Shown here piece by piece: positions 11,346 through 23,600 of a DNA stretch of 64,000 nucleotides. The notes below the pieces were generated by a model, which saw only the letters and a list, made by a program, of their open reading frames with translations, did no database searches and was not told where the DNA came from. The stretch lies in the NCBI GenBank assembly GCA_021464245.1, contig JADCRB010000068.1, positions 2,538,797 through 2,602,796 on the forward strand, written 5' to 3'. Position numbers and translations under genes: made by a program. Positions within the stretch are counted from its first letter, which is position 1, and every line of letters starts with the position of its first letter. The DNA comes from Carallia brachiata (taxonomy: Eukaryota > Streptophyta > Magnoliopsida > Malpighiales > Rhizophoraceae).

Positions 11346-13699
11346 TTAAATTTTAGCCTTAAATTAATATTAGATTTAAATGGTAAATTTCGATTAAAAT
11401 AAAATTAATAGTCCAACTGAGTAAAATTTTTTAACAGTCTTATGAGACTTCTTTGTAAAGAATAAAAAATTTAGTACAAAAATTAAGAAATTGCAAACTC
11501 TGATTACTTTGGACAACCGAAAAAATATGGTGATTGTCTTTTAGTCTTTTAGAGGACTAATTAGCCTAGAGCCGTGGTGTCTTCAATTTCTTGTTCTTGG
11601 TTTTCCTTCACTTATTCTCTCATTTGTTTCTTTCTAATATCATTTAAGGATTTAGTGGAGGGTGGGGTACATATGATGTATTCAACAACCAAGTTAGTGC
11701 CATCCGATAGAGAGAAACTAATGTATGGAGCAGTTGATTCTAGCTGAGACAGAGATCCAAATAGCGCAATAAATATTATCGTAGCATTACTTAAATTAAT
11801 TGAGTAATTTTTGTCACTGTGGATGACTGAAAGTTTTGTTGGGTTTGATGTCTTGATCATGGTGTTCATTTGTTAGACAGGTTAAGTAATTGACAGCGAG
11901 GTGTAATTGAAATAGAAATCCATTGATTGCCCCATTAGACTATAATATGACAGCATCAACTATAATAATTAGGTTTCAAAAAATTGTTATTATAACTAAT
12001 AATATAGCTCAATTGACACTAGAACAGAACTTTTTATTTTTATCGAGATCGGGTTGGTGCTCAATGTACTGGGTACAAGATCGAAAATCATACTCTTCGA
12101 AGCCATAACGCCCAAAATTTCCATGCTGATTTGACGCGATTTTTCAAAAGTCTTTCTTAATTTTAAGAAAAAAAAAAAAAAGAGTGGGAGAGCCCACTAA
12201 CACTTTATGACTAGCATATGCATTTTCTTGAACCTTTAATTTCTCACGTAAGCTTCACCGGCCAAGCGGGGGTAGTCTTTGCTCTTATTAAAATATAACG
12301 GTCGACTTTTGCCTATTTTAAATGTATCCATTTTCACAGTTTAAAGTTACTATTAAGTGATAATTTAATATATTTTTTTATAATTCAAATTCAAGTTTTT
12401 GTATTAACGACTCATTGCCTTTAATTGAAAATTTCAAGCGAAGTGCAGTATTATAAATTTAAAATTAATTAACTCTGTAATTAAATATAAGAAAAATTCG
12501 TTTGAATCCAGTAGCATTTGAGTGAGGTCTTTTCCTATGAATTGAATTAAATGGAGTAAGTGAAATAGGGATTTATCCTAATTCCGATTAATGGATCTGA
12601 TGATCAATATATCCATAATAAATTTTTTTATCAAAAAAAAAAAAAAAATTGTACCCTTTTTCTACATGTTAAAAAATATTACCAGTCACAGAATGTTTTC
12701 GAAGACTTTTTGATCGCCAAAGGTACTTTTTTCCACTAAAACCATTTTGAATGCTTCTATCCTGGCTAAAGTACGAATGATATAACCAAGATTGAAATTT
12801 GTGGATTAAAGTGTAAGACAAACAGACATTTTGTGATTTTTTTTTTTTATTTAGTTGATCCATGAAATTTCTTACGGTAAGAGCCGAAGTTCATTTAGAT
12901 AAATATTGTTCGTCACAAGCTGGCAGCCTGGCAGAAGGCTCTAAAGATTAGATTAATTGCCTTTCCTTCAGTTCTGTTCCATATGAAAGTTTATATCCAG
13001 ACACTCAAGATTGGATTGGGGGCGAATTATTTTAGCGAACAAAAGACTTAGATTGCCACACGCATGCCATGACGGACGATGATAAGGCAGTCCGAATCAT
13101 TCTGTAGCAATAGCGGCCTAGATGGCTCCCGATTCATGACCCGCATGTCAACCTTTGTCCTTATTGATTTAAGCAATCAATAGAGGAGACGTTTTTTTTT
13201 TTTTTTTTTTTTTCTTTTTGATCACCCAAGTAAACTGGTTGTGATGAGAAAAAAACATTTAAGTGAGATCCGACTGAAAAAAGAAAAAGAAAATTGATTA
13301 GATAAGACATAAAATTGTTATCAATTACACTAAAAAAATAAACGTTAAGTAGATATAACAAACATTACAACATATATATTATTGATGCATTGAGCTAGCA
13401 TCTCTTCCCGACCAAAAACATATGTAAAAAGAACAGGAAAGTGTTGCGAATCAAAAAATGTACCAACTACTAGACATAGTTTGATGTTTACTAAACTATT
13501 TACTAGGAAGTGAATTCTTTACAAAATACGTACCCTCCAAATTAGTAAGAAATAGAATACTCGTCTTATATTTATACATCTTTTGAGATTTTTTTTTCCA
13601 ATTTTAAGGTAATTAAGTTGTTGTTGCTAATGACACAATCTTAGGCACATGTCTACAAACATGGTGTTGTCATGTTAATGACACAATCTAATGACACAA

Positions 13700-14262
13700 T
13701 CTTAGAAAATCTTGTCATGTTATTTTCTTTTGTGGTTAAATATATAAATAAAAGACATCCAAAGAAGCAATCAACCTTTTGTTACAATAATCTATGACCC
13801 TTAACATAGAAGTTTATAATCTTCGTGATAATTTCAAGCTTTTCTTTCTAGGTTTAAAAATGTGTACGTTAGTATTTCTAATCAATTTATTCTATTCTAG
13901 AGATATTAAGTTGTAATTTTAGAAAAATTGAATATAAAATTTTAAAAAAAATTATTTTATTATATAACTCTTAATCAAACAAATTTTTTAATTAAAAACT
14001 AAAAAAGAAATTTATCTGTTTTTGTTAAATTGGCAATTTATACATGGACACAGCGACTCTCTCCCGGTCCGCCTATCTTTTCCTTGGACTTTTTTCCTTC
14101 TCCAAATAGAACGCCATTGGTCGTCCTGACTCCTGACTCCTGATCAAGATTCTTCATTGACCACTGCACCGCGTCGCTCTAAAAATCCACCGTAGGCCCT
14201 TACGCGTCCACGCTTCACACGTGGTGACGAGGTGTGAAACGGCTTATTTGTTTAGAATGAAA
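13700..14262. repeat. Diverged duplicated block, copy B
   Basis: This is the second copy of the block at 10382-11345, in the same orientation. Its GC-richer end (14040-14250) carries CTTGGACTTT, CACCGCGTC, AGGCCCT and CACACGTGGTGA in matching order. It is shorter than copy A because of deletions in the AT-rich middle. Both lie upstream of the MYB gene. Confidence 0.5.
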
Positions 14263-14762
14263 GAAAGTTATGACCAAAAAAAAAAAAAAAGAATGAAAGA
14301 AAGAGACGGATTTTCTGATAGATAAAAGACGAGTGCAGGCTTACGAGGTTTTTTTTTTTCATTTAACAAAATATTGTAAGCATGCAGTCATAATAATATA
14401 TACAATTGAGATAAATTATGTATATAATTTTTAAAAATATTATTTATATCTTATATTTAACTGTATGCACATCATAAATTTAAAAAAATAATTTTTTTTA
14501 AAATAACAAAAAATAGCGTGGGACTCGTAGCCATCCAATACCTATTTGTATCTTGCGATACTGTAGCAAGTCCTATTTATTTGTGTTATTAATTTGAAAT
14601 GTAGAAAAGTTTTGATAAAGTTCGCCGAAACTCGGACAAAACTTTTGCTCCCCACTATGCGCTGGATGACGTATTTGGCCAGCTTTGGTATGGCATACTA
14701 ATAAAAAGCAAGTCCTTCAAGTCAATTCAAACTGAGGCAACCACGTTAGAATAAGAGCACTG

Positions 14763-14955
14763 TTATGCATATAATTTTTATCATATAATTCAGTTATATT
14801 ATAATTACAGTCATATTTTTTTACAAATATACTTATTTTTTATAATAAAAAAAATAAACGTAAATTTTTGTTGTAAAAAATATAATTATGGTTGAAAAAA
14901 AAATATAAACAGTTGTAATATGACCAAATTATATGTTAATTTTGTATGCCCATAA
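14763..14955. mobile_element. Short foldback MITE, TTATGGGCATA type
   Basis: The left end (TTATGCATATAATTTT...) is an imperfect inverted copy of the right end (...TTTTGTATGCCCATAA), and the similarity continues inward for some 50 bases, so the strand can fold back. It is about 190 bp and non-coding. The element at 45254-45464 has closely similar termini, so the two probably belong to one family. Confidence 0.5.
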
Positions 14956-17900
14956 ACCTTTTCTCTTAGAAGAAGAACAATCATGGGAAATTATTTCCTG
15001 CTCTTTATGTGTCCTGAAGCCAGTTAATAACTTGAAATCACACATTTTTTAGTACTTTATTTTCTTTTTTTGGATATATATCTTTGTAAAAGCTGCATGG
15101 ATTTGGCCAAATACCGGGTCTGTGCATGAGAATTTTTTAATAATTTGTTTTCGGCGAATAATAATGAGATAAACTCCTGGCCCAAAGCTCTAACCTAATG
15201 ATCAAAATTTGCATCTTAGAGCCAAAAGGCCTCATGCTTCAGTTCTTTTTAATTATTAAAAAAAGTGGGTCAATTGTTGTTAATTTAGTAATTACTTGCC
15301 AATTGTTCCTTTCATCTTCGTCTTTTTCTTCTTCTTCTTTTTTTTAAAATTATCTGGAGAGCAGCCCAAACAATAATTCGATCAGGTGATTATATTATCA
15401 TTATGCATGGGTCTTCCTCGAAGTTCACTGTCTTGATGCTCGGCTCCTAGTCAAGAAATGGAGGCTTGTCAATTTGATTATTCACTAAATGAAAGATAGT
15501 CTTCTTTTATTCTATAAATTTCCTCATATATTTGCAAGGTACCTTATGAATTCGGAATCTCTTTTTATGATATTAGAATCCCAAGCATGTAATTAAAATT
15601 TTAAGTTTTTAATTTTACTGGAAGTCTTCTTAGCTAATTATTTATAGGAAAAAACTTGGCAGCTTTATTTAGATAGTTATAAAGTGATATGTGTTATCAA
15701 ATGATTAAATACATGAAAAAAAAAACTGTCAGTTATATGAGACTGCAAACTATTTGTTTCTATTTAGTAAAACTACCTAGTATTACTTTATTTATAATTA
15801 TCTGTTCTTAAAAAAACACTAAAATAATTAAAAGTTTAGACATACATGATAAAAGTATGGGGGTATTGCAATTATTTGAATAAAAATAAATGAAAATGTG
15901 ACACGGTAGACAAAAAAATTGTCTATAGCGCGAGAAAGCGCCTCTTGCTCCACTTAAACGTCACTTCTGTTCTTTGCAGCAACAAAAAACATAGAGACTT
16001 TCCTGGAATTTTTTTTCGTTGAAAATAGAAAACAGAAAGTTGTGTTCAAATCACGTAATTTTTATTTTGAAAAAGTTGAATCCCCTTTTTCCATATTTTC
16101 AAAATTGTGCTAGATTTGAAAAACCTCTGAAAATCTTCCAGGTTTCTTTCACTTAACTTCTCTTGGAAGGAGAAATGGATTGGACTTCTTGTTGTTATGA
16201 CTCATGAGGAATATGTGGAGTCTTGATAGCACCTAATTTTTCAGAATAAAAAATATTTTAAAAAAAGAAGATTGATAAACAAGTTAAATTTATGAAACTC
16301 AGCATATTCTCTACTTTTTCAAATTAGGAAATATATTTCTATCTCAAAATGAACATATTTTTTTGTTTATTCTCCAAATTTTCTACAGGAAAGGAAATAA
16401 ATAAAAATGAACTGAAAATCGAAAACAAAAAACAAAAAAGCACAGATTTGGAGAGCGTGTAGAATAAACTAATGAATTGCAACTGTACTATATCGCAATT
16501 GGTGCATTGGTCTTTGCAGCCTTAATGCTTTTTGCTGGTTGGTTCCATTATTACAAAGTTGCTCCAAAATTTGCTTGGTTCTAAGATGTAAAATATATAT
16601 TGAATCACCATTTAACGGGGCTACTGGCACTTGGGTCGCTTTCTTAGGCGGGACACGGTCTAGACTTTTTTTCAAATTCCATACCTTAATCTTCAATAAT
16701 TAAAAAGGAAGACTCGTAACCAAAAGGTTTCATGGTTGGCCGCAGAATCACATTGAGAGTAAATAGAACCAATAAATTTATTTATCCAGCTCCCTTTGAG
16801 AGGGGATCGTAAGGTCCAAACCTCAAATTTCACCCAAGCAAATGAACTCCATGGACGTGGTTCAATATAATCGACAATATCTGTCTGAAACAGATGAATT
16901 GTTAATGATATAGACCCCTTATCCATACACATAGGTACAAACATTTTGCTTGACACACACCCAAGGATCATTCCTGACCATGCCTTGCTTAAATTTGTTT
17001 CTGCTGTGGCCCGGGCTGTGAGGACATACAGTGGGAACAAATCAGACCAACACGCCGCCTATTAATGCGTCTTCACTTTTAAGAAAATTTTATTCGTCTG
17101 TAACGTAACGATAACATGTCAAATGTATCAACCTCAAAATCTTAGATTGATGTGCGCTAAAACCTGCAGTAGAACTAAATTTAAGTGTTCTCCCGATATA
17201 AGTCGTATTGTAACAATTTAAATTATTAATATCATTAAAAAAATTTTAATATTTTATAACAAGATTATTAGAACAAAACCCCACTCTCTAATTTTTTTAA
17301 GACAAAAAAATTTATTCCCGATCCGTCAACTGTAGATCCACACAGAATGGATGGCGCGGTGCAACACGTGCCTGCGGTCCCTCCTTCGAGGAAATTGTAG
17401 AGCATTTTTGTCCACGCGTCCTACGTACTTAATTGGGAGGAAGTTGTGATCCCTCTTCCTTCATTAGTCTTTGTCTAAACTTTGTCCTAAGAATAGAAAT
17501 TTCTTTTTTTTTAAGACACATAAAATAATTAATAGCTAATGATTTAATTATTAGAGGAACTAAGAAAATATGAGTTTAAGACATTGCTCGGAAGATAAAT
17601 ACTTCTACTCATAAAGTGCATAATCTCTACAAATATAGAGAATATTTTGTGATAAAAAGATTAACCGTGCCATTAGAACAAAAGTTTCAGCACCACTTTG
17701 ACAAAGCGGAAGTAATAAGATTAGACTTCCAGGATAGGCCCTCTTCCTACATAAGATGATTGATTTAAAATTTGTTAATATTAAAATTAAATATAAAAAA
17801 ATTTATTTAAATATAACAATTCTTTTATAAAAGTGATGGAAAAAGGATAACATAATAATTTTGATCATCAAATCATAAATCGAATCATTTACGTATTGAC

Positions 17901-18029
17901 GATATTTCTTTTGCGAGTAAAAAAACAGGTGGGTCCTCTCCTCTCTGTGAAGTCACACTGACTGTTTACTTTATCAATATCCAGGCGTGAAACACGTTTT
18001 GGTCTTGAGGATGTGCTGTGCTATAAAAC

Positions 18030-18037
18030 TATAAATA
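18030..18037 (+). promoter_or_regulatory. Probable TATA box of the MYB gene
   Basis: TATAAATA lies about 93 bases before the ATG at 18130, which would put transcription start near 18060-18065 and give a 5' UTR of about 65 bases containing a GA run. This is a sequence match only. Confidence 0.6.
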
Positions 18038-18129
18038 GTGTGTAAGTTTGAAGTAGTGATTAATGCCAAGAAATTTGGATCCTGCCTGGGAAGCCATAAG
18101 AGAGAGAGAGAGAGACAAGAAGTGAAAAA

Positions 18130-19080
18130 ATGGTGAGGACTCCTTCCTGTGATAAAAATGGGATAAGGAAAGGAACCTGGACTCCAGAGGAGGACAGGAA
18201 GCTAGTGGCCTATATCACTAGATTCGGCTGTTGGAATTGGCGCCAATTGCCCAAATATGCAGGTAAGAGAGAGCGGTTTCTAATTCTAGATCTAGGTACC
18301 CAAAAGTAGTTTGTAAATTTTACTGCTAGTAGTGGGTTTTGAATGGGTAAAAATAACAGTTTACTTTGGCTCATTTTTTAGGACTATCAAGATGTGGGAA
18401 AAGTTGCAGATTGCGATGGATGAATTATTTGAGACCAAACATCAAGAGAGGCAATTACACTAAAGAAGAAGAAGAAACCATTATTAGATTACACGAGGAA
18501 CTTGGTAACAGGTATTAAATTTACTGACTAATCGATGATTGATTCCAACTTCCCAAGAAGAAACAAACCCAGATATGTAATTACTATAATAATGGTTCTC
18601 CAATATATAATGCAGATGGTCTACAATTGCTGCCAAGTTACCAGGGAGAACTGACAACGAGATAAAGAACCACTGGCACACCGGCCTCAAGAAACGGGTC
18701 AAGCAAAACTCAGTCACAAAGGGAGCAGTAAAACCAAATGATCTAACTCAAATCACGAGTTGAGTAGTATCAAAGAAGACGAGACAACAACAGGCCTTAG
18801 TCCTGATCAGAGCGTTGGAACTCCTCAATCCAATACTGAAAGCTCCAACTCCAGCTTGTCCCCTCAGCCATCTTCTGCCGCCAGTGATTTCTCTTCCTTG
18901 ACCACAGATTCCAATAGCACAGGCTTAGCCAGCCCAGACTTAATATCGGATGATGGGTTTGCTTTCATGGATGCGTTTGAGGCACTCGGTGGAGGTTTCT
19001 GGACAGAACCATTCGTGGCCGATAATTACTACAACCAATTTCTAGATGGAGAGAATGATATGTCATTATGGTTTGTATGA
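18130..19080 (+). CDS. R2R3-MYB transcription factor, MYB13/14/15-like, with C-terminal frameshift
   Basis: Exons are 18130-18262 (133 bp), 18382-18511 (130 bp) and 18616-19080, with the exon sizes and phases usual for R2R3-MYB genes. The protein starts [11 protein letters not shown]. It has the R2 repeat (WTPEED...[11 protein letters not shown]) and the R3 repeat ([16 protein letters not shown]...[20 protein letters not shown]), so DNA binding in the nucleus is expected. This subgroup includes regulators of stress and phenylpropanoid genes, but the target here is inferred only. The exon 3 frame hits a TGA at 18761-18763, giving 136 residues. The neighbouring frame stays open from 18742 to a TGA at 19078-19080 and encodes a Ser-rich acidic tail with FWTEPF, typical of an activation region. 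One missing base near 18741-18743 (GATCT instead of GATTCT) would explain this; the full protein would have 242 residues. Confidence 0.88.
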
Positions 19081-19279
19081 GCAACAATAGCCAATACGAG
19101 ATCTGTATTAGATTCTACCTATTTGAGTATATAGCTGAAATAATTGTATGTATGTCTCCATCGGCGGTCGATGAAACTGTCTATGTTGCTTGTTCTTGCC
19201 TGTGATTACTACATTTACGGGGGCCCCATATATGGGACGGTGCTAAACATTAGACCATTCAACAGCCACATAATGGAGA

Positions 19280-19504
19280 GTGACACTGTCTATGTTGGCT
19301 GGCCTGTTTGATGATATTCGGACGCTCTGTGATGGATCCTGCAATATAGTTATACAACATGTATCGCACGAGGAAAATCGGTGTGCGAATTTTTTGGCAA
19401 AACAAGAGACTTTTAGTGGCACTGATGGAGCTCTTTTAGAGGTTCCGCCTTTGGAAATTGGTCTTGTGCTGGATGGCAATCGTCGGGGGCATGGTCTTTA
19501 TTAG
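19280..19504 (+). mobile_element. LINE-type RNase H domain remnant
   Basis: The frame encodes the end of the RNase H-like domain found at the C-terminus of plant non-LTR retrotransposon polyproteins: DDIRTL, then VIQHVSHEENRCANFLAKQ (the H-x-x-R/H-E-x-N-x-x-A-x-x-L-A signature), then VPP and a stop at 19502-19504. The following AATAAAAAA near 19550 may be the tail. Everything upstream (reverse transcriptase, endonuclease) is missing, so this is a 5'-truncated, inactive copy. It lies directly downstream of the MYB gene. Confidence 0.65.
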
Positions 19505-19769
19505 GAGTTAGTTTTCTCTTCTAGTTTCTTGCATCTGATGTATCAAAACAATAAAAAACGGCTACATAATGGAAAGTGTTTGTTCACTTTCATGAAAGTT
19601 AAGCATTTTCTTTACTGGTTGCATTGGTTCAATTATAATCTGTAGGTTTTCCTGCGCCTGAATCCCTTTTTTTCTTGCTAGAAGTGTGGGCACCTCAAGG
19701 GAGGGGGCATAATGTGTGGTGATCAGGTGGACTATGCCAACAAGTCAGAGTTTTTTAATGCCGAAAAGT

Positions 19770-19940
19770 TAGAGATACAGAAAAATTGTATTGAAAGTAT
19801 ATATATTAAATAAAATAATAATATTTTTTTACTATATTAATATAAAAAAATTTTATATAAAATTTTGTATAATGTTTACAATTTATATTTTAAAACAACA
19901 CTCATATAAATTTAAATTTTAATTTTTTTTCAAAAAAGAT
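19770..19940. repeat. Dispersed AT-rich repeat, copy 2
   Basis: This resembles 2470-2700 in the order of its AT-rich motifs (AATAAAATAATAATA, GTTTACA, TTATATTTTA, AACACTCAT, TTAAATTTTA). The ends are not defined. Confidence 0.4.
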
Positions 19941-20525
19941 CAAAACAAAAGAATTAATACAGGTACCGAACTTTTAATACAGTTACCGAACAAAAGTTCG
20001 AAACAAAAGTTCGGTACTTGTATTCAAGCCCTTTCTAATAACGCAATTGGTTGGTGTGTCCTTCAATGTTGAGGATGTCACAGACAAAGCAAATTTCGGC
20101 AATTTGAATTTTATTATCTTTTTTTAATAAAATTTATTCATTATTTAATATTATATATAATTTATTTTTTATTTTTATTTTAAGTGAATTTCACTAATTA
20201 TATAGTGTAAAATTATGAGTAAATTATATTTACAAAAAAGTGAATCAAATTAAAAATTCTTATATTTTAATTCTCATTTGTTAAAGTTTTGTTCAACAAC
20301 TCTTAAGATACTGACTTATCTTATGAGTATTAGTAGAATTGAGCGTGACTTTATCACTGAAATCCAGGCGAGCAAGCTTGCTCTTAACAATGTACATCAC
20401 TATTTATACTAAAAAGAGTCCTCAAAATAGGTCGCCTAGGGAAGAGCACAGACGTAGAAGTTCGAACTTAGAACTCACAGCGTATATGCACGCTGACTTA
20501 CCACTAATCTACTATTTCAAATGAT

Positions 20526-20627
20526 AAAAATTTAGATCATTTCTCGATTTGTGCATGTCATTCATACACAGGAGTCATGCTAATCTTTCTATATCGTTCC
20601 AATTTTATTGGATGTTCCCGAATGAAC
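20526..20627 (-). pseudogene. U6 snRNA pseudogene
   Basis: Read on the minus strand from 20627, the sequence follows plant U6 snRNA from the 5' stem-loop (TTCGGGAACATCC) through AAAATTGGAACGATA, GATTAGCATG and GCACAAATCGAGAAATG to a terminal T run; it is about 102 bases long. Differences from U6 include the ACAGAGA box, which reads ATAGAAA, and several changes after the AGC triad. No clear upstream sequence element or TATA at the normal spacing is seen. The functional box is damaged and the promoter absent, so I call it a pseudogene. Confidence 0.85.
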
Positions 20628-23600
20628 AATTCTTATATTTTTTTAAAGGCTGTAGGTATAATAATTTTACCTTTTATCTTAATAATATGCGCATAATGTC
20701 TTTTTTCAAATAAATGGAAAAAATAGATAAATTTTATGGAACCCACCACGTGTCTCTTCTTCTGTCTTCCACATCGATCTTCCTTTTTTTTTTTTTTTTC
20801 TCCTTGTTGTTAAATGCGGTTCAGCCGAAAGTAATTTAGGCCTTGCAAAACTAGCCCGGGTTTCACGATAAAGACCTGATTCTCGACTTCGAGGGTTTCA
20901 AATCAATTTTGTATGCGCCATTTTCTTATTCTAATTTAGGTTTTTTTTTTTTCTTTCTTTCTTCCCTCCACGAAAGGAAAAAACATATAAGTAGGAAAAC
21001 AAACGGGAATAACTCTCCTACAATTGTCGCTAGACCCAGAAGCTTTTCCACATAAGTTGGGAAAAAGCAAACTTGTCTTATCCCACGGCGAGGAGGGGTA
21101 GGAAAGAGAATTGTGTTTACCAATTACCATTGTGCCACAACTACATTTTTTTTTAATGTACAAAAAAAGTTGCTCTAGGCTTATGGCATTGATTAATTTA
21201 TTTATCGTTTACTAAAATTGCGTTGTAAGTGAGAAATGAAAAAAAAAAACCCTGTTTAAACTTTGAGATTAAAAACCCAGTTGAACTGTACATACTAATT
21301 GCTTGTTCACAACATTTGCGTTACTGTTGGGGAAATTGATCATCATTTGCTTCAATATGTGTAGGATGTGATAAAATTCTCTCACTAATTCAGCCAATTT
21401 CTTTTTTATTTTATTTTATTTTATTTTTTTCTGTTTCGATAAAGGGGGGAAGGAGATCCACATAAAACAATAATTAAGCAAGATTTCAGATCCACACACT
21501 GTAAAAACCTCAATCCCCGTGCCTTTTGTTAAACATTACAATGGGAGCCGTTTGTCCTCGGGTCTTTGAAGTTTGAACGATCGCAACTCGCCGCAAAAGA
21601 AATAGTAAAGGAAAATTAATCAATCACCACAGACTAATCCAATAAAGGGGAAAGGAGAGAGAGAGAGAGAGACAGGGAGAGACAAAAAAAAAAAAGCAAG
21701 AGAGAGAGAGATTTAAGAATAAGTTATACACTGTAAGTAATCAGTTATACTCGATAAATTTCTATTTTGGCCTTACAATTCATAAATAAATGAAAAGATT
21801 GTTTCTTTGGTTTGAAGGACTCTGCTTTCGCCACATTAGATTGCCATGGTGATGCCTCAGTTTTAATGGGGCAAAATTTTGGCATGTTATTTGCGTTCTA
21901 ACTATAAAGAGTCCTAAAAAATCTGCCACTGAATTCCATCACGTTGTTCAAAAAACAAAAAAAAAAAAGAATTCCATCACGTGTCTACTGCCATTGTTCC
22001 CCGTCCCAGCATGGGTGTCTGGTGAATGGAAGCTTCCTTTAACGGTTGTCCCCAAGCGGGATACACGATTGATTGATAAAACAATTGGGAATCGGGATTA
22101 TGAAATCAAGTAATTCGCACGAGGTTCATGCTTTATAATTATATGGAGTCCAATGTTTTATGATGGCTACATTATAAGTAACAATAGCATTATGAATATA
22201 GTCAGTGACCATTAAAGTTAATATTTAAGATAAAATTTAGAATTTAAATCTCAAATCTTGTTGATAATAAAATCTATTTTTCACTCCAATTAATAAAAAA
22301 CAGATCATAAAGGACCAAGTTTTTTTTTTTTTTGGTTGTTCATTTAGTTGTTTTTTCCGGCGATATTCTCAATTACCCTTAAATGAAAGTATCCCTGCAT
22401 TTTGATAAAGGTCGGTTACTTGGTTCAATACATGGCCCTTAATGAAAATTAAGTAATGTCCTGACACTTCGATTGATTAATATGGTAGACAGTAATATCA
22501 TTTTTTTTAGAAAAAAAAAATCTATTGTTAGTAAGTCGGTCATCGGATCTACAGATTAAAACCAGAGTATCCTCATTTGAAAGGTTCATTTTACCCGATT
22601 CATATGAAAAGATCAATCACTCGAGTACTGTTAGATTTGAGTACGACTCTTTAAAACAGATTACAGCAATTGTAAAGTCTAAAATTAACAACGCACAATT
22701 AACGGTTAAATTGGACAATTCAATAGTCAAAATTTTTAAGTACTACCACTAAAACTCAAATCTGAACTACAAGTGAGGTAAACACGATAAATTACTATTA
22801 GGCTACTATCTCGAATTGTGACAATAATATCAGTTTATACGGCTCAGTTTCTCGCTATAATATGATTTAGCTTCAATTAATTTACTAATAATCATTTGTG
22901 AAGGTTGGAAGAAATTCACTGTCTAAACATAGTACACACACGTTGAACGGATACCATTGCTATTTGACTCTGCTGGGTCCCACAACGGGATCCGCGTTCA
23001 TCGTCCGTGTTGACCGTCTGATTTTGTACAGAAATCGTTAGGGAAACCTGCGGGGCAGGTGCTAATTATTCGCAACTTTGTTTTTTTTAAGGTTAATTTG
23101 TTAGTTTTCTTGATGCAAGTGACGAGAATGACATTTTGTTTTGAAAAATACTAAATAGTAATAAAATAATATAAATTATTAATTATATTAATTATTTTAT
23201 TATTATTTAAAATTAAATTATGTATTAAAATTCATTAATTTGTTGGAAAATATTTTGAAAGATTTTTTAAAATTAGAATTAAAATGAGATTAAAGTAATA
23301 AGAATCATTAGATTATTGAATTAAAAAAATAAAAAAATAATTGAATTAATTGCGTGACAATTTTAATGTTACTTGAAAAATAATTATGTAGTAGAATTTT
23401 TATCTTTAAATACAGAGGAAAGGCAAGCACGCGAAGAAAATTATTTAAACATACGTAAGCTTAAAAAGAAACACGAAGAAGATGCAAGCTTTTAAAATTA
23501 ATAAACAACAGAAGAAGAAGAAGAATTCAGTGGGCTTTGGCGCTTTGCGGTGGCTGAGCGCAGAAAAATGATGTCACTATTTTTGTCGGTTAGGACGTCA

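Larger units (their letters stand above)
8783..18029. other. Long gene-poor stretch
   Basis: No convincing exon was found over about 9 kb. It holds AT-rich repeats, a short GGGCT repeat near 9809-9834, a diverged duplication (10382-11345 with 13700-14262), a MITE (14763-14955) and homopolymer runs (for example T at 13193-13213). ORFs on the minus strand at 16469-17040 have no recognisable motifs. The last few hundred bases should include the promoter of the MYB gene at 18130. Confidence 0.5.

Noticed and set aside
16469..17040. Two adjacent minus-strand ORFs, 75 and 115 codons
   Set aside because: I could not recognise a domain or join them with good splice sites; left as unannotated.
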